The notes below the pieces were generated by a model. That model made no database searches. It was not told the DNA's origin and saw nothing but the letters and a program-made list of their open reading frames with translations. From positions 25,898,822 to 25,962,821 of the forward strand of contig CAIIXF020000008.1 in the NCBI GenBank assembly GCA_903813345.2: DNA of 64,000 nucleotides, in the 5' to 3' direction. The stretch is from Owenia fusiformis. Its lineage: Eukaryota > Annelida > Polychaeta > Sabellida > Oweniidae. Below are positions 21,708-31,716 of the stretch, piece after piece. The stretch's first letter is position 1. The number at the start of each line of letters is the position of its first letter. The translations under genes and the position numbers were made by a program.

Positions 21708-23499
21708 TGTTCGAAAACATATCGAAAGTTTTCCTGTTGTAGAGTCTCACTACTGCCGCAGTAAGTCAAAGCGAAAGTACTTAGACAGTACTCTGACAGT
21801 AAGAAAAATGTTTCGCTTGTATCAGGAAAGTATGATTAAAAGGGGTCAAGAGCCTGTGAAAGAAAACATATATAGAAACGTATTCAACGAAGAATACAAC
21901 TTAAGTTTTTTTAAGCCGAAAAAAGACCTGTGTGACCTCTGCGAGCAGTATAAAATAGAGAAAAAGAACCCACATGTAGTAAATGAAGACCTCGAGAATA
22001 AATATAAAAAACATAGAAAAGAAAAAGAGCTAACTCATGCAGAACGACAAAAGGACAGAAAAATTAACAGCAGTAAGCAAGCAACTATTTGTATGGATCT
22101 ACAGAGTGTGCTGACCTGCCCAAAAGCCAATATTAGTTCATTTTACTATAAGAGAAAACTTGGTGTCTTTAACATGACATTTTCCACACAATACATGGAT
22201 GAAAAGACAGGCACATGCTGTACATGGAATGAAAATGAGGCTGGAAGAGGTGCCAATGAGATTGCGAGTTCTGCAGTCAATGCCATAAAAACATTTGTTA
22301 CTGACACACCAGATGTAGACACTTTAAATGTTTGGTCTGACTCCTGCGTTGCACAGAATAAAAACTCAATCATGAGCATGGCCATTAAGGACATGTTGAT
22401 TCCTTTTGCAGACAGAAAACCACCATTTACAGTGAATCAGAAATTTGGGGAACACAGCCACAGTGAGATACAGGAAGTTGATGCCATGCATAGCATAATT
22501 GAGAGATCGATCAAGCCAAAGGATATATTCAGTCCAAAGGGATATGTTGATACCATTAAGGGAGCACATGAGACCAAGCCCTACAATGTTCATGAAATGA
22601 AACCAGAAGATTTTAAGGATTTCAAGAAAGCTAGTGAGCAGTTCGATTTCAGAAGTGTTCCATTCACTAAGGTTAAACAATTAACCTACAGCAGTAATGC
22701 TCCATTCTCACTGGAGTATCGCTGTGGATTTGATCAAAGTCCTATGCAGGTGTCACTGCATCGACCTACGAGAAAAAGATCACAACAAAATACACCAACC
22801 AAACATGCAGAAGCAAAGTGGCCAAAGGTCAGTAAGCTAAATTGCAAGTCACATGTGACAAAGGAGAAACGAGATGATATACGTGATATGCTCAAGTTCA
22901 TGAGCGGTGAGGATAAAGAGATAATGGCAGAGATTGCTGGACCAAAATGTATTACACAAAAGAAGAGAGTACTGGTCAAGGAACTGGAAGTAGAATATGA
23001 TGACACTAGAAGAAAAAAGAGAATAGAAAGAACAAAAATTGTAAACAAACGAAGAAGTAAAAGTTGTAAACAAAAGGAATCTCATGAGACTTTAAGAAAG
23101 AGGAACGCAGATGGACAAGGATCGGCCAAAGAACAAAGGAGTAAAAGGTGTAAACAAAATGAATCTCTGGAGACTTTAAGAAAGAGGAACGCAGACGGAA
23201 AAGGATCGGCCAAAGAACAAAGGAGTAAAAGGTGTAAACAAAATGAATCTCAGGAGACTTTAAGAAAGATGAATGCAGACGGAAAAGGATCAGCCAAAGA
23301 ACAAAGGAGTAAAAGGTGTAAACAAAAGAAATCTCAGGAAACTTCAAGAAAGAGGAACGCAGGTGGAAAAGGATCAGCCAAAGAACCAAAGAGTAAAAGG
23401 TGTAAACAAAATGAAACCCAGGAGACTACAAGAAAAGGGAACACAAACGAAAAAGGATCAGGAAAAGAATCAAAGAGTAAAAGATGCAAACAAAAGTAA
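21631..23499 (+). CDS. Transposase-like protein, DDE/RNase H-like C-terminal part
   Basis: A long open frame overlapping the previous one by 77 nt. Its first ATG is probably not a real start: residues ~22 on (VRKHIESFPVVESHYC) continue the upstream protein. Seen: a CDLCEQYK cysteine pair; TICMDLQSVL (Asp codon 22096); NVWSDSCVAQNKN (Asp 22339); and EVDAMHSIIE (Asp 22480, Glu 22501). The three acidic positions fit a DD(D/E) RNase H fold. The family resembles what is catalogued as DUF7869, from memory and not searched. No terminal repeats were found, so an old domesticated copy or a decayed transposon are both possible. The only visible lesion is the frameshift, which argues for recent inactivation, sequencing error or, less likely, +1 recoding. 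Confidence 0.75.
   Translation: MLKLCQGEKNKECIQKNSTSVRQKYDVRKHIESFPVVESHYCRSKSKRKYLDSTLTVRKMFRLYQESMIKRGQEPVKENIYRNVFNEEYNLSFFKPKKDLCDLCEQYKIEKKNPHVVNEDLENKYKKHRKEKELTHAERQKDRKINSSKQATICMDLQSVLTCPKANISSFYYKRKLGVFNMTFSTQYMDEKTGTCCTWNENEAGRGANEIASSAVNAIKTFVTDTPDVDTLNVWSDSCVAQNKNSIMSMAIKDMLIPFADRKPPFTVNQKFGEHSHSEIQEVDAMHSIIERSIKPKDIFSPKGYVDTIKGAHETKPYNVHEMKPEDFKDFKKASEQFDFRSVPFTKVKQLTYSSNAPFSLEYRCGFDQSPMQVSLHRPTRKRSQQNTPTKHAEAKWPKVSKLNCKSHVTKEKRDDIRDMLKFMSGEDKEIMAEIAGPKCITQKKRVLVKELEVEYDDTRRKKRIERTKIVNKRRSKSCKQKESHETLRKRNADGQGSAKEQRSKRCKQNESLETLRKRNADGKGSAKEQRSKRCKQNESQETLRKMNADGKGSAKEQRSKRCKQKKSQETSRKRNAGGKGSAKEPKSKRCKQNETQETTRKGNTNEKGSGKESKSKRCKQK
23047..23499 (+). repeat. 84-bp coding tandem repeat, five copies, Lys/Arg-rich
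   Basis: The C-terminus of the transposase-like protein is a 28-residue repeat with the pattern RSKRCKQNES.ETLRKRNADG, then KGSAKEQ, five times with decreasing similarity towards the end. Copies start at ~23053, 23137, 23221, 23305 and 23389. Its strong basic charge suggests DNA or RNA binding or nuclear localisation (inference). The antisense ORFs here are shadows. Confidence 0.9.
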
Positions 23500-23784
23500 T
23501 CTGCAAAAATAGAGGCTAGGAAAAATGACATTTGGTGAAATCGTCATTGCCATAACCCAAAGTATTTTTTATATATGTAATTCTTTTTTGCAAGTATAAT
23601 GTGCCATCCAAAATATTTATGTATTTTTATAAAAATTATATGTTACGTTTGTACTCTAGGCTAGATAGATCTTGTATAATGATATAAGACTAAGTTTAAT
23701 TTATACAGATATTATGTTAATGGGTAAATTATGTACCTTTCATATAAAATTTCGTAATCTTTAATTTGACTTAAACACCATCTA

Positions 23785-24026
23785 CAGAATGAGCCAAAAA
23801 ATCTCCATATTTTTATTGGGCAAGAACGTTTGAATAAGGCTTACATATCAAAAATGTTTTTGCTGGAGATATAGGAATCAATTGTGCAATTGTTCCCAAA
23901 ACATGCAAATGGCATGATTAATAATAGAACTCAGGGGTGTTTGGATGAGAGAATTTAACATGGAAATCCACAATATTTGATGGAACAATTTTACAATAAA
24001 AATATGGACGTTTTTGGCTCACCCTG
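23785..24026. mobile_element. 242-bp MITE with CAGRRTGAGCCAAAAA ends
   Basis: The left end CAGAATGAGCCAAAAAATCT and right end (tttttggctcaccctg) are inverted over ~33 bp, including ccatatttttattg / caataaaaatatgg. The terminal motif is close to the CAGGGTGGGCCAAAAA end of the DD37D mariner at 38578, so it may be a related non-autonomous derivative. TA precedes the left end; the right flank is not a clean TA. Confidence 0.75.
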
Positions 24027-26170
24027 AAGTACACATAAAGTAATGTGAAGAAACTTAATCTTAGAATTAGTAATCTTGGTTTGTAACAGAAAAACCTGGA
24101 AGGATTCACTTTATCTAACATGCCTAAGGAATATTTCTGATGCAAGGGTCTTACAGTCAAGGGAAAAATCAGAGAAAATGTATTTTTCCCTGTTGTTGAA
24201 AGAAATCTCAGGTATTTCTTACCAATTTCAATTTTCAAGGGATTTTATCAAAGAATATTTGTCAGCTCTTTGTAATGCTCACATGCTGTATTTGAAATAC
24301 ATTACTTTCACTTCAAATTGAACCACCGAAGGAAAAGTTCAGGAAATATTTTTCAATTGAAAGTAATTGACTTACAACATGAAGGTTTCAGGAAGACCAA
24401 ATCTTGCAATATCACGGGACATGTTAGTCTAAAATCTGAAAATGTTTTTCTTAAATGTGTAGAACTTTTTTGTTACTGGAAATACTATGTCCTACATGTA
24501 ATATACATTTGCGTTCATTGATATCATATGCAATTCTTAATTTTGATTAATTATCTTGGATAATATTCCAGATTCACAACTATGTGTTTTACAAATATTA
24601 GCAGTTTACATTTACAGGTTAATATTCTATTAATTATTTTCTAATTGAAGTTGGTTCCTTTATAATCTATTTTGGTCTTAAAGTTATCCCAATTAATTCC
24701 ATCAATTAGTTCACCATTTGCATAACAAAATTGCTTTTCCCATGTATCTATCATTAACCACTTTTTACTCTTAAAATGTCAAAGAAAAATCACAGCTCTT
24801 GTTATTTTTATGTAATTTTTATGCATGTCATAGTTTATTTTGAAATACAATTTATTTTTATAATAAAACATCACTTAATTATTTTTTGAAAAATTTGTTG
24901 GGTTCAATATTTATTGAATTGTACTCCTTGTAGTTTATGAAGCTGTTCATAAATCATCTATTTCGTTAAAAGAGGTTACCCTTCACAATAGTGTGACTTT
25001 CTTCTTAAAAGATAGCTTTATCGAATTGACTAGACTCTTTATTCCCAGGTAATAAAAGGTTTTACAAAATCATTTTTTGAATAGCCTAAAACATTGGTAT
25101 TTCTTGCTATCCTGAACAATAATAATTCTTCTTGACTGATTGAGGCTTAAAGACTTTTTATTCTGTTTTTACAATGATATACGAACCTTAATGTTTGGTT
25201 TGCGTTTTCTCAAATATGATATAAGTGGACATAGGACCTTATAGTAACAGAGGGACACTGTATTCCATGGTAATGAAACGTTCTATCTCCATCAAATGAA
25301 CCGATCGTTGCGTTACAGATGCAAAAGGTTCTATCTCCAAAAGCATTTTTTTTAAAAAATTGCCTTAAACATTGGCATTTCTTGCCATCCTGATCAGGAA
25401 TGATTCTTCTTGGCTATATGATGCATAAGCATCCATGTCAACATTCTACTTTACTGTATCACAAAGATAGAGGAACCTAAATGTTTGTTCTCCATTTTCT
25501 CAAATATAGTACAATTGGACATAGAACCTTTTAAAACTAGAGGGACGATATGTCTCTGGTTCACCAGAGAAGGTGTAAGACCAGGCAATGACGTATATAG
25601 CCAGTAAAATGTTATTTTTACCATTTTATTCACTATAAATCGCAACGTCCGTTTAGTAAAGATTTTGATGTATAGACATTTATTGATGGATTGGAGGCTA
25701 GGATAAAAATGTTGTTGTTGTGTTGCACAAGCCGCTGTTTCCTCGACAGTTCACCTCTTGTACTGTAAATTTTCTTTGTGCTGTCTCATGTGCTTAAATT
25801 CTGAGGAAGATGCAAAAATATCTCGTCACGTGAAGAATTCTAAAATCAGCATTGAAATCTAATGGGCAATAGATTTGGAAGTGTATTCTGTGATGTCCCT
25901 GCATTCACGATAAACTGCGTCAAGATGTGCTGATCTAGAAGAAACAAGATCCTTTTTCATCCCCAGGTCTTCATCATACTTTTTGCCATCTTAAAATGGG
26001 ATTCCCAGTATTCTCGTGACTATAGCAAAGCCGATACAAGTGATTAATTTCATTAAACATTGATGATTGAGCGATGGAGCAAGCCCAAGAATTCTAGAAA
26101 AAATTGTGTACATAATTTCCGGACATCAGAGAACCGGGCGGAGAACAAACTTCCGGCTTGTTATTCAAAA
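24027..26170. other. Gene-free AT-rich region with a diverged tandem duplication
   Basis: No ORF is convincing. A ~290-bp segment is duplicated in tandem with strong divergence: 25060-25262 (cattggtatttcttgctatc, ggacataggacctta, agagggacac) and 25350-25550 (cattggcatttcttgccatc, ggacatagaacctttt, agagggacga). Confidence 0.5.
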
Positions 26171-26176
26171 TAAAAA

Positions 26177-26655
26177 GTGCTCCATCGGGGAATCGAACCC
26201 ACGCCGCAGAAGTGAAAAGCGAGCGCCCTAAGGGGAGGCATCAAAAGTTCAATGTCTGATAGGAAACTAAATAAATCTAGTTTTGAGTTGGACCCCCTCC
26301 CTCCCCCTCAAAACTAAATACAATGAAAGTTGATCGCGGACTTTTCACATGTTTTTAGGACTTTTATGGGGCAGTACTATAACTATTTATGATTCTTAAA
26401 ACATGTGCCAACAATAATAGGCATAATATTCCATGTTGCATGCATCTTGGTGAAGAAGGCATCTGGTGAAGTCTTTATTTTCAAACCATTCCAAGGTATT
26501 TTGAGTCGAAATTGCAAAAAATTTAAATGTTGAAATTTGTCGGATAGCAAACTGAAATAGCTTTGACCCCCTCCCCCCCAAACTAGATTTATTTAGTTTT
26601 CTATCAGACATTGATCTTTTGATGCCTCCCCTAACCACTATACCAGAGTGTTTTT
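26177..26655 (-). pseudogene. tRNA-like sequence (tRNA pseudogene or SINE head) split by a MITE
   Basis: Read on the minus strand with the MITE removed: A box TGGTATAGTGGTTA (~26645-26632), then GGGCGCTCGCTTTTCAC, B box GGTTCGATTCC (~26200-26188), ggagcac end and a T-run. The A and B boxes fit Pol III internal promoter consensus and the D-arm and TTTTCAC loop recall tRNA-Glu(TTC). The T-stem and acceptor pairing are imperfect, so it is a pseudogene or a tRNA-derived SINE, not a working tRNA. Confidence 0.7.
26232..26631. mobile_element. PIF/Harbinger-type MITE, 400 bp, TSD TAA
   Basis: TIRs of ~52 bp start GGGGAGGCATCAAAAG and end cttttgatgcctcccc, with 3-bp duplications TAA at 26229-26231 and 26632-26634. 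Removing the element and one TAA restores GTGGTTAGGGCGCTC, an uninterrupted tRNA D-arm region, which independently confirms the boundaries. A 3-bp TAA/TTA target and GGG ends are typical of PIF/Harbinger. The minus ORF inside (26396-26638) is a shadow. Confidence 0.88.
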
Positions 26656-26809
26656 ACATGATAGGGGTTATTTTTTGCAAGTCTAGATATACACGTGTGA
26701 AATTTTTAAGTGGCATTCTGGGTTGAAAAACTTTCGAGAGTGTTGTTTTATTGTTTAGATGACGAAAACTTCAATAAAAAACAATATAAACACGGATTAT
26801 AAACACAAA

Positions 26810-26862
26810 GGCTCTCTAGCCAAAACGCTATGTTCACAGCTAAATAGCCTTAAATTTTAAGG
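26810..26862. repeat. Partial copy of the GAGCCTTAAA foldback repeat
   Basis: aaggctctctagccaaaacg and tagccttaaattttaagg match parts of 17691-17852. It directly abuts the TA of MITE copy B. Confidence 0.65.
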
Positions 26863-26864
26863 TA

Positions 26865-27438
26865 CAGTGGGGGGCATAAAGAATTACAAAACCTATGAAA
26901 ATTACATGTTGTCGCATATGTAATAAATTCTTACCTCAGTGTATTCAGTGCTCTATTTTCTCCGTCATAGTAAGTCCAGATATAGTGGAATTTGTGTCCA
27001 TAATGACAAATAAGAACTTAAAAATTTGATGTGGAATTCACATGTTAATGCCGACTCTTCAAATGTTGAGGTGATTTTGGAGCCAGATTACGCCACAATG
27101 TGGGTTGGCTCCCAGAATGCAACATGACACGTGTCAGCTTTCAAAATGCCATTCCGCCGTTTTGAAATACGTCACGAATAAATAAGGTTACTTGATGTTG
27201 CATTCTGGGAGTCAATCCTCCTTGGATCACAAACATGGCGATTCATGGAAACATTAGTCCGATTTGATAGGGATTTATCCATCATTTGCAGGTATGAGGC
27301 TTTGGATTCATTTATTGTGCTACTTAAAGTGGATGGGAATTTTTTTTCTACCACTTGGGAGAGTTTGAGACATGAAACTTAGAATTTAGCTCATTGTGAC
27401 AACTTTTGAGGGTTGAGATTTATTTTTGTCCCCCACTT
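26865..27438 (+). mobile_element. 575-bp MITE, copy B (complete)
   Basis: Starts TA|CAGTGGGGGGCATAAAG and ends TTTTTGTCCCCCACTT|TA, so the ends are short inverted repeats with TA on both sides. It is colinear with copies A and C. The small minus ORF 27172-27354 is non-coding. Confidence 0.88.
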
Positions 27439-27440
27439 TA

Positions 27441-28329
27441 GACTAGACTACTCCAGACACTTCGCTCAATTTATACCTGATAAAATTAGACTCTTACCTA
27501 AATTGTTAGGACACCGATCAAATCAAATTATTCCATACATCTATAGACAGATGTATCATTGTAGGCTATATGAATAGAAAAGAGATAATGATAATCGTCA
27601 GTTAGATGCATTCGGTGTTTTTATTTTTTTCTGTATTTTTTGATACTTCCGGATTTAACTGCGCATGCGTAATTTCAATTATCAGTGTAAAATTCGGATA
27701 ACTCGTCTAAACAATTGGGCTAAAATAAAATAATCCGAATAGGATCTTACAAATCTTACAAAAGTAATGCAGAATTGAAAATAAGAAGTACAAATTTGTA
27801 AAATATATTGATTTCTGTTGAGTATTTGACTAAACACATGAACTTCCTTTAAAACTGTTATCCGCTAATTACACTTTATGACCAATCATCGAAAGTTGTT
27901 TTACTTTTCGGTTCTTGTTAGTCGTCTGCTCACGTAAATAAAGTATGTTTCGACCTAGAGCGAGTTTTGTTCGTTAGCTGAAGTATTTTTGAGACAGCAT
28001 GGATATCTTCATTACGCATTAAATGGATCTAGGCTAGGTATGTATACGTATGAACTTTGATTTTCCAATCTATTTCAAATAGAGGTCAGACAAGTGCTGC
28101 ACTCCAGGCCCACCCCCAAATCAAAACAATTTGCCTCCAACTAAGCTTAGCCTAGTCTAAAAATAACTATTTACTATTTTTATAAGCATCATGTCAGAAA
28201 GTGAATTACAAAATTTAGGAGGTCGATCTACAGTTCTCTAATATCATCATATTTTCTAAAAGGTAAGTTTTGAAATCATGAATATTATTATTTAGTGGCA
28301 TGGGCTTCTCTTGATTGTAGCAGAGACAT
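27441..28329. other. Unassigned region between MITE copies B and C
   Basis: No gene recognised. It contains a tgcgcatgcg palindrome (~27660-27669) and is otherwise AT-rich. Nothing resembles the splice or coding signals of the neighbouring genes. Confidence 0.3.
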
Positions 28330-28337
28330 ATGTCTCT

Positions 28338-28809
28338 TTACTCGAGTCTCTAGCTTACAGCTAGACGAAACTTCATTGATTTCGTATGTACTGTGCTACA
28401 CGCACCTACACGCACCTAGAACTCATTTTTAATAAATTTTATAAATATTTTTAAGAATATTAATCATATTTAGGATGAAGCGTTGCTTGTCTGGATTTAG
28501 ATATTTCAAAATTTCATTTCGGAGTTTTGACACATGGTGAAATTTTCTCGCTGTAGCTAAAAATGGCTTCCGGTTCTGGACGTGAATAACATTTGAAATT
28601 ATTCTCGCTTAAAGAAATCAAATATAACAATAGATTCAGACGGGGATGTGAGCTGATGTTCTTCAAATCTATACATAAAGGTATATTTCATATTATTATG
28701 CCATATTTACTGTGCGTGTGACACAATGATTTACAATATTTATAATACTAAGGCAGCTCAATCTTCCTCCTCAAAGCCGGAATATAGAGAAGGCTTTGGA
28801 CCGAAGTAA
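28338..28809. mobile_element. 473-bp element, copy 2, 8-bp TSD ATGTCTCT
   Basis: Nearly identical to 15266-15738, TTACTCGAG to CCGAAGTAA, flanked by a perfect ATGTCTCT duplication (28330-28337, 28810-28817). Two copies with different perfect TSDs fix the element ends exactly. Confidence 0.9.
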
Positions 28810-28889
28810 ATGTCTCTGATTGTAGGAAGTTCCGTTGCCTTCCTTATTTCAGTCAGGTTCACATTCAGAGGCTTCAGCGTGATCTTCTA

Positions 28890-29468
28890 AAGTGGGGAAC
28901 AAAAATAAACCTCAACCACCAAAAGTTGTCACAATGAGCTGAATTCTAAGTTTCGTGTCGCAAACTCTTCCAAGCGGTAGAAAAATAATTTCCGTTCACT
29001 TTAAGTAGAATAATAAAGGAATCCAAAGCTTCATACCTGCAAATGATAGATAAATCCCTACCAAATCGAACAAATGTTTTCATGAATTGCCATGTTTGTG
29101 ATCCAAGGAGGATTGTCTCCCAGAATGCAACATCAGTTAACCTTATTTACTTGTGACAGGTTTCAAAATGGTGGGACAGCATTTTGAAAGCTGGCACATG
29201 TCATGTTGCATTCTGGGAGCCAATCCTCCTTGCAGCATAATCGGGCTCCAAAATTACCTCAACATTTGAGGAGTCAGCATTAACATGTGAATATCCACTT
29301 CAAATTTTTATTTCCTATTTGTCATTATGGACACAAATTCCACTATATTTGGACTTAATAGGACGGAGAAAATAGAGCACTGAATACACTGAGGTAAGAA
29401 TTTATAACATGTGCGACAGCATGTAATTTTAATAGCTAATAGTAATTCTTTATGTTCCCCATGCACTG
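28890..29468 (-). mobile_element. 575-bp MITE, copy C (inverted)
   Basis: TA|AAGTGGGGAACAAAAATAA ... CTTTATGTTCCCCATGCACTG|TA: the reverse complement of copies A and B over its full length, with TA flanks. A 4-bp insertion (tgca) lies near its original 5' end. Copies B and C form an inverted pair ~1.45 kb apart. Confidence 0.88.
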
Positions 29469-31490
29469 TAAATCATGCAGCCAGATATATTGTATCTGTA
29501 AATGTTTCCTACAGCCCATTTCACTGTTTAATTTCGTCAGTAGAACCCCAAAAAATCAGAAGACCATTGTGCAATTATATATGGAAAAGTATATTCATAT
29601 TGTACATGAACGGCATTTGTATATTTCAGATTATTTAGTTTTTTGTGCAGTGATCTCCCCAGGATTTTGTCATAGCAGGGGGGATTTTTAAACAAGTTTC
29701 TCTGCTCGTTTCACTCGCATGATTTTTGGGTCAATTTTTGCTTGTACTTCAGCAGCTCCCACAGGGTTACTTTTTCTTCACTTGCAAAATGTAAATTGTA
29801 AATGCAAAATGTAAATTAACACCAAATCTCATTTAGAAAAATACCACATGATAATATGGTTGTAGTGTTCACTGTTCAGTTTCCTTAAAGCCTCCTGTCC
29901 CTGCATCTTCTGGGATGCATGTCAAACCACCTCCCCCATGCTGCCTCAAAATCAAAGACTTCTTCCCTTGGCCCTTTCATGATTATATTGAGGACCATTG
30001 GTGGGTGAAGTAAGCAGGGGGAGAAACCAGGGAGGGGGATGAAACAAGCGGGGGGGGGGCAGGGGGGGGGGGTAAATTGAGTGAGCAGGGGTGAGCGCCA
30101 TGTAATTAGATTCTTGGGAGAACCCAGTTGTGCAACACGCCTATGCCCTCTAGTATATAAAATAATTTCAGCCATGTTAATCCTTTTGAAAATACTATGG
30201 CAGAGAAGCATCAAAATATAAGAGGTCACATACTTTATAAGCCAAATTAGAAGCAATCCAAGATGTCATTTATGTACAATAGGAATAAATTTTTCCATAT
30301 ATTATTGCACAATGATCTTTTGATTTCTTATTTTTTAGGTTTTACTGACGAAATAAAACAATGGCTACATTATTATATATCATATATCATTGAAATCGAT
30401 TTGTTGTATCATAGGTATCAGCACTCCCCATGTAGCACTCATCCTCTGTTATCCATTCTGAGACTTATAGTCTTGCGAGGATTGAATTGCACCCTACATT
30501 ATAATGTCGAAAAATAAATGAAGCTGCAGTAGCTATGCATATTTTTCTTAGCTCAGTCGATTCTAAGCACCACCAGAAATGTTCTCCAAGTTGAGGCACT
30601 GAATAGAAAGAGCATATGAAGAAAATAACTTTAAGACAATGAAGAAAATTAACATGAAGAAAATAACTTTTAGACAATTTTTCAACAAACTAGGGAAATG
30701 AAGTCCAGAAAAAAGAACTTTGGGCCAAAATCACTTGAAAAGTGCTCAGAATGGTGAAAAACTGCATGATTTTGGGAGAATTTTTAGCTAGGGGTAGTAG
30801 GGTTTTATAACCCCTCTTGCCCTTTAACTCTAAAGCCTAAGTTTGCCCCATCTACAAATTTTGCCTTGGTAAGCCCTTGAATAGATATTCAAAAGAGATT
30901 GAGTAGGGGATAGCTAAAGATGAAGCCACAAAACAGATGAAGCCACTCAATGTTTTTATGATTTGACTTTGAAGATTTGTCATATTGTTTTTAAGGCGAC
31001 TATATAACATGCATAGAACCATATAGTAAAATTGTTCAATTTTAACAAAGTAACAAATCTTACAAATGGACTAAGTACTAAAGATTATATTATTATTGGA
31101 TGCTTGGTGGCCTTACAAGATAAACTGCTTATCTTTCTAGGGCAATTGGCCATGGCACAATTCTTCAATTTATAGATCATCTTAAGAATTTGCCTCAAGA
31201 GTTGCAAACAGCCAAAAAATAAGAATTGGAATGCCAGTTAACAAAGTGGATATAATTGGTACATATATGATACTAACAAGTTCTACATGAATGCAAACAA
31301 ATGATAATTTTTTTTATGTAGGAAAAAGAGAAAATCCAAAAATAGAAAGGAGAGATATAGAAAGAAAATATAGATAATGCATCAATCATGGAATAACATC
31401 CATTTGAAAAGATCAACATCAACTGTATTAAACTATGACTTGGATGCCAGATAATGAGTAACCATGCAAATAAAAAACATGGAAATGTGA
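29469..31490. other. Gene-free region with a hAT-like end fragment and poly-G tract
   Basis: At 29648 cagtgatctccccaggattt is the same motif that ends the element at 63541 in the other orientation, so it is a transposon end. G-rich low complexity (up to 12 G in a row) lies at 30035-30072; the 123-aa minus ORF across it is an artefact. A short tandem repeat (atgaagaaaataactt, ~43-bp period) lies at ~30615-30680. Confidence 0.45.
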
Positions 31491-31716
31491 AGGGCTCTCA
31501 CTAGGCTTTTAGACTGTGGCGCAGCACCACACTCTATTTAGCTCCCACCACAACCTATTGGCAAATCATGATTGTTCCCAAACTCTGAACTCAACTGAAT
31601 ACATAATAATAGCATGTAAAAAGGATAAAATATAACATAAAGATGATTTATCAAGATGGAACGGTGATGCTAAAGATGTTTCCACCTCACCCTAAATATT
31701 TCCTGGTGAGAGCCCT
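31491..31716. mobile_element. Small element with AGGGCTCTCACTAGG inverted ends
   Basis: The left end AGGGCTCTCACTAGG and right end CCTGGTGAGAGCCCT are inverted repeats 226 bp apart. A CAGGG/AGGGCTC-type end is hAT-like, but I see no clean 8-bp duplication. Confidence 0.5.

Noticed and set aside
22146-23389. Antisense ORFs across the transposase-like gene
   Set aside because: They mirror the lysine-rich coding strand (Phe/Leu/Ser-rich shadows) and repeat with the 84-bp unit.
26177-26231. Functional tRNA-Glu
   Set aside because: Acceptor and T-stem pairing is poor and the gene is split by a 400-bp insertion, so it was called a pseudogene or SINE head.
29885-30256. 123-aa minus-strand ORF
   Set aside because: Open only because of the purine/poly-G tract; Pro-rich translation without domain features.
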